A DNA stretch of 64,000 nt from assembly GCA_032358255.1 (NCBI GenBank), contig JAULBX010026718.1:62001-126000 (forward strand), in the 5' to 3' direction. Positions 35,205 to 48,211 of this stretch are shown here, piece by piece; position 1 is the stretch's first letter, and each line of letters opens with the position of its first letter. Below the pieces are notes generated by a model that saw only the letters and a list, made by a program, of their open reading frames with translations, searched no databases and was not told the DNA's origin. The stretch is from Heterotrichella gracilis (taxonomy: Eukaryota > Sar > Xanthophyceae > Tribonematales > Xanthonemataceae). The position numbers were made by a program, and so were the translations under genes.

Positions 35205-37236
35205 GGAGTTGGGGGGAGCGCGCTGGCTGTGGCTGTGGCTGTGGCTGTGGTTGTGGAGTTGGCTGTGGCTGTGGCTGTGTCTGTGGCGGGCTGGGATGGC
35301 GACTCTTCAATGCATGGCTGGGGTCCCAGGCCTGTATGGGTTGAAAGGGGCCAAGATAGTCAGTGCAGGCACTGCCACTGGCAGGTAAGTTCCTGCATAA
35401 TCTACATTCAGAGCAATTTGCTTGGTTCTGAGGCTCAGTTGACTAGTAGCAGGGCCTGGAGTAGCATGCATAGCTCGGCTGGAAACCCTTTCTTGTGGTT
35501 GCAATGACAGCTGAGGACAGTTTCTACCTGGGCTGTGTGAACACATGGAACCACACGACATAGCTCAGTGTGACACTGTACGCAGTATAGGGTACACTTC
35601 TCAGTTCAACAGCAGTGCTTAGGCAATCATGGAGTGAGCAGTACAAAGTATGCATGTGGGTGAGTACTACACATACTCAGCCTGACCTTGGGCCGCTCCT
35701 TTCCATCTGCTGGTACCTGGTATGGCCCTTCGTCAGCAGCACAGACAGCCCGACTGAGTCAGTGGGTCCTCAGCGACCCTCACAAAACTATCTGAAAGCG
35801 TTTAAGGATGTGTACTACTGGTGGAAGTTCTTGGCAGAGCTGAATACCGCTGTGCACACTACCGGTAGTTTACACCATGCCATTGGTCCACTGTTGACTT
35901 CCGGGAGGACTACCGTACTTAAAGCGGTGCAGTTTAGCTTGCAAGGCCAAGCCCGGGACAGTATACACAGCTGAACGCACGGGTAGTTCAACTTTTACCG
36001 TGACTCGACTGCTGCAGCACTGTGACAAGGACAACCGTACTGTAACCGTAACTGTGCCAGTCTCTTGAAGCTTGCACCACTCGACAAACGCCCAAACGAA
36101 CATGGGTCTTCAGCGGCCAGGTTTAAACACGCATGCATTGCGAGTGCTGATAGCTATTCGCACGCATGCATGGAGCAATGTGCCCGGACCGATGCTGATT
36201 GGGCCAAGGATTTGCCGTCCCCGTTACCAGTGCATTTTACATCAACCCTGCCAGCAACTGCCGAGTTGGTTGAACAGCATCCGAACTTTGTCTGTTGAAG
36301 GAAAACGCTACACAGCCGTTCAGCAAGTCTAGGCGCTGGGCCATCATTTCGCAAACAGGTCTTGCATAAAGTGCTTAGCAGCTGCTGCTGTTGAACAGGC
36401 GTATGGTGATGGTCATGAAACGCCGTTTGTCAAATGTAGGGTTCAATGTAGGGTTTAACCTGTGGTGTTGAACAGGATTTCCATTACAATGCCATTGTGA
36501 CAGTGACAGTCTTGGCAGGCAGGCACACATCATGTTGCACTGCAGTGGTAACCACATGCTGTCAGCCCGGCCTTGCAGCATGACTACCAACTCCAAGAAA
36601 GAAAGAAAACGCCCACAGGTGACAGCCAGGCACAACACACACAATGACAGCGCTGAGCAACAACAGCCAAAGACATGGCATGCAACGCACGTGTCTTGTA
36701 CGCCTAAGGCGGTACCTCCCTCTATCCTACACATGCGTCTCGCTGGAAGGATCTAGAGGCCAAACAGCCAGCTAGAAATGAAATGCAAACTGCCCAATTC
36801 CCTCACAGAAGGAAGGTGATCCACACATAGAGCCCAACAGTACCCTACCCTACCCTTGCCAATAAGTTGATTGGTCACCCCAAACCCCCTTTAGTCAGTC
36901 ATCAATGCATGTGGGTGTTGTCTGGTCATGAAAAACCGCGCTGGAACACCAGCACTGAAAAAACGCTACATGAGGTGCTTTAGGTAAAAAAGCGACAGGG
37001 CATTGAGCTCGACTCGTTTCTAGTTTTACCCACCCCCCCCACAATGCGACACAGATCTGCACACTAGCAGAAGCATGGGTGCATAGCAAATGCACATGGT
37101 AGCACTCAACAGCTCTACGTCCTCTTCCCCATGCAGCCTCCTCTCCCCTCCTCCTGACCCCCCCACCCTCGCTACCACAGCCTCCCCCCGATCCCCTCCC
37201 CCCCCAACGACCCCCAGAAAATCCCTAACCGCCACC
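35205..37236. other. spacer between glycoprotein gene and CHLD
   Basis: Two kilobases with only short frames. It contains the glycoprotein promoter and the CHLD 3' end. TGTAGGGTTCAATGTAGGGTTTAAC at 36434-36460 is a small telomere-like duplication. No gene is supported. Confidence 0.45.
35223..35287. repeat. CTGTGG hexamer repeat upstream of glycoprotein gene
   Basis: About ten slightly imperfect copies of CTGTGG start some 20 bases upstream of the presumed start codon of the minus-strand glycoprotein gene. They would fall in its leader or core promoter. Confidence 0.9.
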
Positions 37237-40200
37237 CTACATCGCCTTGGCCTCAGCCATGGCCGACGAGGCCGCCATGGCAATCGCTGCGTCGCTGGCA
37301 TTTGGCAGGTAGTAGTACTTCCCCAGGGACGATTTTGCGATTTCCTCTGCAAAGCCCGTTGACACAAACTTGTTCTCTGTGTCGATGACCAGCAGCTGCA
37401 GCCCGGATGCGCCCAGCTTCTTGGCCATGTCGAGCACCTCGGTGCGCAGCTGTTCCTGCACGTGGGAGTGGGCAACAACCGTTTATAATATGTTTTAGAA
37501 TAAATAGACTGAAGTTTTGTGGATACCAGTTATGTGGATATGCATTTAAATGTTCTTAATTCAAAGATGGAGTTGTTGTAATGATCTGGTAGAACATGAT
37601 TATATGATAATAAATTTAATATATTATATTGTTTGTTTTCTAGTAAATACCAAAACGCAATTAGTGTACAGCGACGTCACCGGCTTGGGGCACCTTCTCA
37701 GACAGCTGCAGCTGCACTGGGCAGGTACCCAGGGCGCCAGCCACAAACCCTCGACCCTACAAACCCTAACACCCGACTCTACACACCCACCTGAGAGGGC
37801 TTTGGCGCGTCGGGCCCGATGGCATCGGGGTCCCCATTTGACTTGGCCAGGCTCACGTTCGCCCTCCCGTCGGTGATGAGCACCACCATCACGCGCCCGC
37901 AGTCGCCCTGCGTCTGCGCTTGCAGCCCGGTGCGCACAGCGGTGGACAGGCCTGCGGCAAATAGGGGGGTAGGGTTTAGGGTACATCCTCAACCCGTAGG
38001 AAACCCTCAACCCACATCCTTTAAATGTACGTCACTCCCTTGCCATATCCCGTTCCTCCTTCTCCCATCTACCCACATGCCAAACATACACCCTCCAGAC
38101 CACAGGGCGACTCACATGCTACTCCACCCACCATGCAATGCGTGTTACTCCACCCACCACACTCCAACCCCCGCCCCACGCACCGTGTGCCAGCGGCGAC
38201 CCCCCTCCACATGGCAGCGAGTCCAGCCTGCGCCTGGCCATGGAAATGGACTTTGATGGCGGCAGCAGCACCTCCGCCTTGTCCCCGTAGAAAGGAATGA
38301 GGCACACCTGGTCACGAGAGGTGTAGGACTCGGCGAGCAGACGCATGGCGGCGCCCTGGGGAGCGGGGGATGAGGATGTCAGTAAAAAGTGGTGGAAGTA
38401 GCTCGATCTACCCGTGGAGCGGGAAAGGAGTATAACAGTTGTACTGAGTATTTGTAAGTAAGTAAGTATTTGCTTTCCAGCTTTGAAGCCAGGTTAGCAT
38501 GTCTGGGTATGCCTCACCCCAGTCCTAGAGCCAAGGCGTAACTGACACTGTTTCCAGTGTGGCAGATGGTGGCCAACCAGTCGTGCCGCTTACGAGTATT
38601 TGTGGATACCAATAAATGATACAATGCGTTCACCCCAACACCCCGCATATCACGTATGGGCGCTCAAATGGATGCCGTTTCCATGCCTCTCCCGTTCAGA
38701 GGTTTTCAAACACCTACATCCTAAGGACGGTCCAGCGCATCAATCACAACCCAATGCCCCCGAACAGCTTCACCCCTACCTTCGCTGACGACATCCTATT
38801 GAGCGCCATGGATCCCGATGCATCCACCACAAAGATGACCAGCGCGCCAGCCTTACGCGCCAGGCGCTTGGACCGCATGTCAATCTTCTCAACATACACG
38901 CGCCGCACCTGCAACCAGCGGAGGACATTGTAGGGTTTGGGCTCCACATTTCACGGTTCAAGGCCTGACGCTTGGAGGACATGTCACTCTTCTCAGGTAC
39001 CTTGACAATTGTCAAGTGGCAAGTGTCACTCTGCTCAAGGTACACACGCCAATCATGCGGCCAGTATGAGTTGATGTCTACAAGGACAACGCAACTACGT
39101 GCGATGCAATTGGCATAGGGCACCAGCTTGGCAGGGACCCCAGACGACCAATTGCGATGCGGTTGGCACTGTAATCCATTTCCGGGACCCCAGAGCATTG
39201 ACCACCCAGTGCAGTGCGGGTGGGACCCGCGCCTTCTTGCCCCCTGATAGGGTTTAGGGTTTAAATTCCAGGGTTCAGGGTTTTACCTTCTTGCCCTCTT
39301 CGATGGCCCGCGCCCGCCTTGCCTTCTGGTAGGGTGCAGCCGCCCGCAGTGTGGCGTCAACTGCCAGGCGAGTTACCCGACCACCTACAGGAGAAAGGAG
39401 GGGTTTAGGGTTTAGGATTTAGCGCTTATAGGTGAATGACCACCTGCGGGAGGAGTGAGGAGTGGGGAACAATGGCATGAGCGGGGTACAGTAATATTTG
39501 GGTACGCAACCATCGTGACTTGGGCTTGGGGAGGGCAACTTGCAAAGCTCCCCGCCTACATGTCTCGGCGCTCGCGAGCTATACAACACCACCTTCCTCC
39601 ATACCCAGCGTGCTCAAGACAAACCCGCTACCAACCATGGTTTCTAACCCCTTCAATAAATCGCCATGTTTAGGGTTTTGGCCCTACCCTTGGGCAGTAT
39701 GGGCTTGATGTATCACCCCCGGTCCTCAGATATTATCAGCCACTTGCCCAACAACGACTTACCGGACAATACAACTCCACGTGTATGAGTGCACGTGTGA
39801 ATGTTCAACACTAGCAAGCGTACCCTCCTGACTATCCGACCGTAACCCTACAAACCCTTCGTTGAAATTATATTCTATACCGTATCTCCCCCTGTGCACC
39901 CACCCTTTGGCAGCATGGGCTTGATGTATCGCCCCCTGTCTTCCGAGATGATGAGCGTCTTGGACTTGCCCGACCGGCCCTGCGCGCGCTGCTGCTGGGA
40001 GGCAAACATGAGGATGGAGGGGTCCAAAATCACCCCCTCCGTGTCAAACACAAATTCCTCCGGAATCTTCTCGGATTGCTCCTCCTATGAAGCATAAAAG
40101 AGCTGTCAATGGTGTTGGGGAAGACAGGAAGTCTTTGTGCATATAACGCAAATAACAAATTCTTTGTTTGAATTCAGGTGCCTTGTGATCCCGGGTGGCT

Positions 40201-43200
40201 CCTTGTAGGTGACTGTCAAAATGCTTTCTCTCTTGAAGGTCTTACAAATATTTGAATCTTGTATTCACGTCAAATTGCAGAATCCTACCTGCTTGTCCTC
40301 TTCATCCTCCTCCTCTTCCTCCTTTTCCTCCTCTTCCTCCTCCTGGTCCTGCTCCTGGTTCTGTGGTGGGGGTGGGGGTGGGGGCGGAGGGGGCTGGTTC
40401 TGCAGTGGGGAAGGGATGGGGGTCAGTATGGGCATTTACCTCAACAAAGGACAACTTCCTTGGAAAACATGCAAAGGTATCCACTACTTCATAGGCCGCA
40501 TACAGTACAGGCCTTGAAAATGGAACACCGATGACAAATATGCATCAAAACAGCGTGCAGCTTACGTCATCTGGTGGCGGTGCAACGGTGATCGCTGCCC
40601 TTGGCACAAAAACTAGCTGAACAGCCCGCTTTCAAAAATTTGAATAATAAGTTTTTCTTCCAGAAAATGCGAATATTCCATGTGCAAATTCCCAAATTCA
40701 TTTAACCACCAAAAGATCATGGAGCTCACCTCATCTGGTGGTGGCGCGTCTGTGATGGTGGCCCGTGGCAGGATGACCAGCTGCACCGCCCGCTGCAGGT
40801 CACCCGGCTCAACCTCGTCGCGGCCCTCAAGGGCGGCATTGGCCTTGGCCACCCGCACAGCAAACAGCTCCGCCCGATGGCCCTAGAAAGAGGGGGAGAG
40901 GGGAGGTTACTGGGAGAACACATACAAATGGTATGCAGGCTGATTGGAACGAGGCAAGTGGCTCCTTGGCTGGTGCGGCATGCATAATCATCCAGCGGCG
41001 GGTCGTTGCCGCTGACTTGGCGCCACACAGTGCCTCGACCTCGAGGCTGATGTGCAGCTCATATGCAGTGATGTGAGGGTTGATCCAAAGATTTCTGCCA
41101 CCTGCCATCGTTTTCCCTCTCCACTCCCTTGCACGCCTCATCCACCAAGGGTCAAGTCCCCTGCCCCCTGCTCGCTTGCCCTTTCCCTCCCCCGCACCCA
41201 TCATCTCCCCCCCCCCCCTGTGCACCTCATCCACCATCTTTACTACGCATTATGTTAAGCGTCCATCCACTTCCCTCTCACAATTTCCCTCCCCTCTCAC
41301 CTGTACTCCCCCCCTGCGCGCCTCATCCACCAGGTACCGAACCTGCTTGGGCCCAATCTTGGTCTCCTTCAAGTACTCGCGCGCAAACACAACCTGCAGG
41401 AGGGGTAGCCACCCTACGTTAGGGTTCAGCTACAGACGCGCATCTGTTGGGATTGGCTTACAGTAGAGTTTGACCAGGGTTCACATATTGACAGGCAATC
41501 ACAGCCCTGCAGCGGGCTTGAAGGTCACACATTAGGGTGCAGGTATTGCATGCGTGAGCACACACCACCTGCGCCCACAAGGACTGCAAAGCCTGGTGCG
41601 TGGCTCCCTTAGAGATGCTCTTGCGCAATGCATGCGCACCACGCAACTACCTGGAGAGGGCCGGCAGTTGCTGTGCATGCCCAACACCGTGCCTAGAACC
41701 CCAGGCTAGGGTCCAACACCCCATACCCACATGGTACCCACCTGGGTCCTGGTAGCCTTTGACCTCTCCTCCACCTCATCCAGCATCTGGTCGGCCTCTT
41801 CCCCCACACCACCCCTACAACCCTACGCTAGGGTCTCCAACACATAACCCCGCCACCCACCTGCGTCCTGGTTGCCTCCGTCATCTCCTCCACCTCATCC
41901 AGCATCTGGTTGGCCTCATCCTGGAAGCGCATGGCTGAGCTGACCGCCTTGACTCGGTCATCAAAGTTGAACGGCACGTCAGCGGACATGGTGATGGCGA
42001 TGCGGTCAAGCAGGTGCTCGCGCAGGGCGCCCTCCTCGGGGTTGTAGGTGGCGATCAGCAGGGGCTTGCAGCTGCAGGAGGGTATTGGTTAGGGTTTGCC
42101 GTGGTGGGCAGGTGCGTGCCAGTATTCCATTGCAGGGAAATGTGTTCCCCCAGAAATTTTTCTAAGGGTGTGGGGTGATGAAGAGGTGTGTGCCGTCCTA
42201 AGGTTGCGGGTGACGATCAGCAAACGCTTTCGGCTCTGAGGGAGGGTGTTTGTTAAAACAATTCTGAGGGTTTTGGGGTGATAAGCAGTGCTCCCTCCTC
42301 AGGGTTGTAGCTGGCCATCAGCAGGAGTTTGCAGCTGCACGGGGGATCATCAAGTTAGGTAGATATACTAGTAAATTTCCTCCCCAACTTAACCAACTCG
42401 GGGCCCAGAATTGCTGCCGCCATCGCCTGTGCTCCAGGCTGAAACCCAGGTTGTTCAAGACCCTATAAACTCTAGTATTTGGGCATGCGCACTTCCGATG
42501 GAAATACCCTCCCGCTCCACCACTTGACACCATCAGAAAGGATGGACAGCAGCAGATTGCAGGGGAAAAAACCCTTACGCGTGGTAATGCGTGAATTTCA
42601 GAAACTTACGGGTGAGAGATGGAAATACCCTCCCGCTCCACCACGTTCACCCCGTCAGACAGGATTGACAGCAGCAGGTTGCAGATGCCATCATCCAGCA
42701 GGTTGATTTCATCCACGTACAGCACCCCCCTGTGGGCCTCAGCCAGGAGGCCGGGCTGGAACACAGTCTTTCCCTCCTACAAGGGGGAGAAAAAGGAGGG
42801 GATGTTAGCGAGAGGTGAATGGGCGGTGGAGGTGGAGGTGGTTGGGAGGAGTGTGACAACATCCATTCCTGTTCCCCCCTAAACGGAGTGCACATGCATC
42901 CCCTCATGGCCGCCACACTCAGGACACGGGGTATCCCTGTCCTTCACAAGCTGCCGCCAGGTGCCAGCTCCATTTTAAACCCTAACTTAGGGCATTTTGC
43001 ACACCTTCATAGAGGCCTCGATATCCACAGTTCCCACCAGCCTGTCCTCAGTCACCCCCAGTGGGATCTGCACAAAGGGCGCTGGCTTGATCTTGGTAGG
43101 CACCTCCTGGCTACCCAGCTTCTCAGCAAGGCCATCCTGCAACGGCACCGCCACTTTAGGGTTTAGGGTTTTGGGTAGCCATGCTGCGCTCTAGGGTTTA

Positions 43201-44371
43201 GGGGTTTAGGCAAGGCCGTCCTGCGAAAGCCCCGTCGAATAGTACCCTGTCAGTACTGACGCATTGGTGAGCGTTGGAGGGCACGTGAAGTGACTACTGA
43301 GGTTGAGTGGGCGTCGCAATTGAATGTTCAAAGTCTGGGACTGTGGGTGCAGTTTGTGGGTGCCGCATGACTGTGCGCATTATTGGGGCAAGCTTCAAAT
43401 CCACAACAACTTGGAGAGCGCTGTCAAGCATGAAGGCTTTGAAGGCAATCGCTGTGCGCACCTCCCACTCCCGGATGTTCTCTGGGTCAGCGTTGCAGAT
43501 GCTGCCCTCCACAACCTCGATGGGTGGCAGCAGCGAGTGCAGCCCCCGCGCCATGACCGACTTGGCAGTACCCCTGCGCCCGGCGATGGCGATGCCGCCC
43601 AGCGCGGGATCAACAGCCCCCAGCAGCAGGGCCTGCTTGATGAAGTCCTGGCCCACCACCGCGGCGAGGGGGAAAGACCTGGCAAGCTTGCCCCATCCCC
43701 TGTCTTTGACGGCGGGTTCGGAACCCTTGGGGTACTCCTCGAAGGTCTCTGCTTGTGCCGCTGCAGAAGGGGTTAAAGGGTGGGTGGGAGGGGGGTGGGG
43801 GGTGAACAGGGAGGGGTTGAGTGGGTGAACAGGAGGGCGAAAGGGGGTGGGTGGGGGATGGGAGGGTGAGCGGTGGGTGGGATGGATCTGAGAGGGTGGG
43901 TGAGTTGTGCTGTGTGGAAGCCTCTTCAAGTTGAGAAAGAGGGATGGAGGAAGGCCTAGGTACGTGCTTGGAGCTGATACCTGGTGACCAGGCAAAGAGG
44001 TGCCAATACCCACTACCAATTGTATCCCATTGGTGATACTGCATCCCTGATACAATGCAACAGGTACCACCAGTCAGGTACCACCAAAGTGAAGGTCCCC
44101 CATGGCACACTCAGTATAAAAGTCATTCTGAAACAAGCCACAAGGATAGTTGCAGTATGCCTCGCCCAAGGACCGTACCTCTCTCCTCTGCAGTCATCTC
44201 GAACGCCACTGCCCTGCATGGCTTCACCGCTTGACGGGCAGCCTTACGCACCACCCCAGTCTTACGGTTGACGAAGCTGGGCCCTCCCAAAAAGCTGGAC
44301 TTGGTTCCCGCGAGTGGTTTGACGCACTTGCCTGCAGAGCCTAACGACTCGCAGGCGGTGGGAGCCAACAT
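37237..44371 (-). CDS. CHLD: magnesium chelatase subunit D, plastid precursor
   Basis: CHLD, with CHLI and CHLH, inserts Mg into protoporphyrin IX, the first committed chlorophyll step, in plastids. Fourteen minus-strand exons: 44371-44179, 43760-43462, 43136-43005, 42776-42610, 42071-41861, 41393-41301, 40882-40730, 40399-40289, 40084-39904, 39384-39287, 38908-38780, 38355-38184, 37951-37791, 37455-37237; total 772 residues, normal for the family. The N-terminus ([12 protein letters not shown]...) is a Ser/Ala/Lys-rich transit peptide. The AAA+ part has [19 protein letters not shown] and [11 protein letters not shown]. Residues about 417-453 form the poly-Pro and acidic hinge. The VWA domain carries the MIDAS motif DASGS (about 575) and ends with [18 protein letters not shown] and [11 protein letters not shown]. 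An in-frame upstream ATG lies at 44395. Many introns contain echo copies of exon ends. It is divergent from the mTERF gene. Confidence 0.95.
38964..43222 (-). repeat. exon-edge echoes inside CHLD introns
   Basis: Copies and their sources: 43203-43222 (exon 3 start, 43125-43145); 42496-42563 (exon 4 end, 42616-42681); 42296-42342 and a weaker 42195-42235 (exon 5 start, 42036-42080); 41738-41803 (exon 5 end, 41858-41922); 40561-40626 (exon 7 end, 40727-40798); 39689-39748 (exon 9 end, 39903-39965); 38964-39000 and 39024-39055 (exon 11 start, 38862-38910). All lie in the adjacent intron in the same orientation, and many have CCCTAAA or TTTAGGG words beside them. Confidence 0.83.
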
Positions 44372-45125
44372 GGTTGGGTACTGTGTGCCAAGCACTGGTT
44401 TCGTGTAAATTATCTAATTGGGGAAGCAACGAACGAGATGGGAAGGACGAATAATCAGGAAGAACCTCTGCGGAGGTCAGGACTGTGGGTTTGGGCTGAC
44501 CGGAAGTCTAATGGCGATATATTTAGCTGCAACAAGTGCTGGGTTTGCACTACGGCTGAGGGCTCACTGACCCACTACTGCATGCCCCACCTACAGACCT
44601 GTGCCACAACCAATAACCCTTAATAACTGCAGCCGAGCAGGTTACAAGTGAGGGAGCATCGCCCGCAACGCTCGCTAGTAAGCAGTCAGGTGCGTCGCCT
44701 TATCGTGATAGCGTCCAGCGTGGAAATGCAGGTGCACTTTCCAGAGAATGCGCTAAGGCTGAGCTGGCAGGCTATGATTGGCTGGCGGAGGGGACTTAAA
44801 AAAACCCAAAATAAGGGTTGTGACATAAATGGAAATATATATGTTTGCGTGCATATGTCACCTCGCAACCTGTTCTGACTGTCGTTCTCGCCCGCTTTAG
44901 GAGCATTCGTCTCTCTTTGCAGACTTTGCAGAGTGGTGGTGCTCCCCTTTCTCCCCTGGTACCATTACTCCCAGGGTTGACGGCATATGCATGCACCGTG
45001 TGACCTTCACTCTAGCCCTTCCTGTGCACCCTGAAATGTGACGCTCACTACGTTTTCCCAGTGGTTTTGTTTCACTAACCGGTCAGCCTAGCCACAGCCG
45101 TTCTGCATGGCCACCCTATGACACC
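44372..45125. promoter_or_regulatory. shared divergent promoter region of CHLD and mTERF gene
   Basis: The start codons are 754 bases apart and transcribed away from each other. A TATA-like GATATATTTAG lies at about 44515-44525. No known light-response element is clearly visible. Short frames are not supported. Confidence 0.45.
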
Positions 45126-48100
45126 ATGCATGCATATAGGAGGCTCGCCAGGCTCCTGCTGACCCATGCAGCCAAGGGAAGAGGAGGCAGTCAACCACAG
45201 ATATCTGTGCAGCCAAGTTTCAGCCTCCACGATGTAAGCACGCGCAAACAGCCGTCTACCACGGTCTTTGCTGTATGCATGCATTCACAACAAGAGAGCA
45301 TGGCTGTGCCTGTCTACCAAGGCAGTGAAGTGTGTATTAGAATCTGTAAATATTTGCTCACTCCGTACGCACCGCCCGGTGTGGTATGCTACCATATCAC
45401 TTGTGCACCCCATTTCCCACCTCCACCACCCACTATCACCACCAGTACCGTCACCACCGCTGCATTACCGTTGGTCACCCCTTCTCCCTCCCACATTGCT
45501 GCCTGTCTGACCTCTCCCAACGTCCACCACCTAGATGTCACATTGTTCCATTCCCAGCCTGTGTGCCCATGTAGCAAGCCCTAATAACATTGGCGAGCAC
45601 CCCATCCACCATGATACAAACAGAGAGTGAGGCTCACACACGAACTACACTGCATCGCGCCTACCACCTGCGTGACCTCTACACCAACCTTGACCTTCCT
45701 GCCCTACCCTAGGGTCTCCATGCACGCACGTGGACCAGCACCACCCCTGGCGCCCCCCACCACCCACCACCCCACCCACACCATGGCCCCATCTTGGACC
45801 ACTTCCAGCCCCTGTGCACCGCAATCCAGGAGCGGCAGGGGGCAGCCCGCAGCACCGAAGAGTCGGTCAGGTGCCTTCTGCAGGCGCTCCAAGACGCAGG
45901 CTTCACCCACGCCCACGTAGCCAAGATGATCAGGCAGTGGTCGCAGGTGGGTGCTCGAGTACCCAGATCTGTGTGGACTTCTGACTTCCGTCTCCTGTCA
46001 CTCTTTCCTGAGCATTTGATCACCTGAACCATCCGCTGTATTTTGGACAACATCCGGGGTGCCAACGCCTGCACCTGAGACCCCACAAAACACCCACCGT
46101 CAGTTCATCCGAAAATCGCAAACCTTGTTTCGTTTTCCCACCTCCTCCATCTGCACTCTTTCTTGCCAGGTTGGCACCATCGATGCGGAGAGGGTGGCGC
46201 CCAATGTGGAGGTGCTAGCGCGGTACATCCCCGACAGGGAAACCCTAAGGAGGGTTTGTGCGTCGGCGCCCTCGCTGCTGCACCGCCGGCCCGAGTCCCT
46301 GGTGCTCATGCTGCAGCGGATCGAGGGTTTAGGGTTTACCGCCGCCCAGGTAGGGTTTAGGGAATAGGGTTTTGCCTTCCTTGCATTCTGGTTGAAAGAA
46401 CCGGTGCTTCCCCTGCTGTTTGCTCTGGCTCTCGCAGGGTTCTGTTGTCTTTACTGGGCATGCTACTTAGGCCTTGTTCTTTCTTTAAACGTGTGGGTAG
46501 GATACAAATTAATGGCATGTAAAAGCCAATTTTGCAACCCCAATCCACCCAGGGAGTGGTGGGTAGATGCGGCGCCAACCTGGGCTCCCCACCTACTTTT
46601 ACCCTTCCTCCTGCGCTCTATCATCAAGCTGCAGCCAACCATTACAATCACAATGTAGAACACAATTCCATTACTAATACAACCCCTTTTTCTCCCAGGT
46701 GGGCGACCTTGTGCGGCGCCAGCCGGCCCTCCCCACCTACGACGTGGTGCCCGCCTTCAATCTCCTGGCAACCTACATGCACCCCGCGCGCCTACGCACC
46801 ATGATCATGCTGCAGCCCAACATGGTGGTTGGGTACAACACGCTGCTGGCCAAGCTGCACTGGATGGAGCATGGCTTGGGGATGAACCAGGATGAGATCG
46901 CGAGGGTGTTGAAGCACCGGCCGGGGTTCCACGGGCGGGGGCTGGAGGCCTGCCAGCAGGTGCGCGCTAATCAAATAAATAATATAAGTAGTTTTGTCAT
47001 CTCAAGTATGAGGGCGTTGGTTGAGGAGGTGGGCGCCTGCGCTTCTGCTTTGCTTTTTGCTTGGGTCTTGACCTTGTTGTTGCTGTGTGGGCTGCTGGCT
47101 TCTGTCTCTCTTCCCGACCTGGCCGCTGTTGGTTTGCCTTATGGTTAATGCAGTTTGTTAAATCATAGCACTATGATGGTACTTTGAGCACGTGCAGTAA
47201 GAAGTCAATTTCTGAGTTGTACCCGCAGTTATCCCTTATTTTCAAGGGTGGTTTTCAGCGACTCCAATCCCCCCCTGCACTTTTCGCTTTCCACCTCCTT
47301 CATCTGCTCAGTTTGTTCTCAGGTGGTTGCCTGGATGACCTCTAAGGGGGTGCCGTCTACCGAGCTGGCAAAGTGCATCATGCACAACCCCTCGCTGTGC
47401 GCAACCAGCATCCAGAAGATGGAAAAAAACTACGAATTTTTCACGCAGTCCCTGGGGTTCAGCAGCGGGGAAGCGGCCAGGGTGATAATTAATGCGGGGC
47501 AGGTGAGGGTGGCCAAATTCTCAGGGATGGTGCTTCGGGTTTTTGCGAACCTGCTTTTTTTTGCATATGGGTGGTGCAGTGCTCTGCACGCCTCCGCTGC
47601 AGGCTGCTCATGTCCCAGGGAGTTGCCTAAGGCCCGTAATTTCTTCATTGGTACAGTCATATACGGTATATAATTATAAACGACGACCCAACGCCCCATG
47701 CCCCGGGTCCTTAATTTCTTCACTGGTACAGTCATATACGGTACATAAAATAAACGACGACTCCACGCCCCATGTCCCGGTCATCATCATCATGACTGTC
47801 TCCAAATATCTGTAATTCCTATTATCATATATTATCAAAATTGTTATTATTTCTGGGCAGGTGTTTTCGAGCCGGCCAGAGTACCTCCAGGCCCGCATGC
47901 AGTTCCTGAAGGAGGTTGGAGCACCCAAGGAGCACATCGTGGTGCATGCAGTCGCCCACCTCAAAACAGGCCTAGGCACGCGGCTAATCCCCAGGTACCA
48001 GTTTGCGCTGTCGCGGGGACAGCTGGGAATGTTCCGGGATTTGGACACGGGCGAGCTGGTGAGCTACCGGCTGTTTGGGGGCCCTGACGAGGCGTTTTGC

Positions 48101-48211
48101 CAGGCGCTGGGGGTGGATGTGGGGGTGTATGAGGAGTTTGTGCGGGGGCTGGGGGCGGGGGAGGGCTTGGGGCGGAGTGCAAGGGGGAAATCGTTATGGC
48201 GGTGGGGTTAG
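45126..48211 (+). CDS. mTERF-family organellar nucleic-acid-binding protein
   Basis: mTERF proteins act on transcription, RNA processing or translation in plastids or mitochondria. Six exons (45126-45233, 45713-45946, 46170-46349, 46699-46959, 47323-47502, 47861-48211) give 437 residues. Exon 1 encodes MHAYRRLARLLLTHAAKGRG, a basic amphipathic targeting peptide; it joins exon 2 in phase 0, but that junction is my least certain one. The remainder is a row of about 30-residue helical mTERF repeats with the usual proline turns, such as ETLRRVCASAPSLLHRRPES, GLGFTAAQVGDLVRRQPAL, GMNQDEIARVLKHRPGF and LGFSSGEAARVIINAG. The C-terminus LIPRYQFALSRGQ is also family-like. The organelle cannot be decided. 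The codons for EGLGF at 46323-46337 are a GAGGGTTTAGGGTTT telomere-like word. Confidence 0.85.
47637..47785. repeat. 75-bp tandem duplication in mTERF intron 5
   Basis: Two units of about 75 bases starting at 47637 and 47712 share TAATTTCTTCA, TGGTACAGTCATATACGGTA and AACGACGAC, and end in CGCCCCATG. They differ at a handful of positions. Confidence 0.9.
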
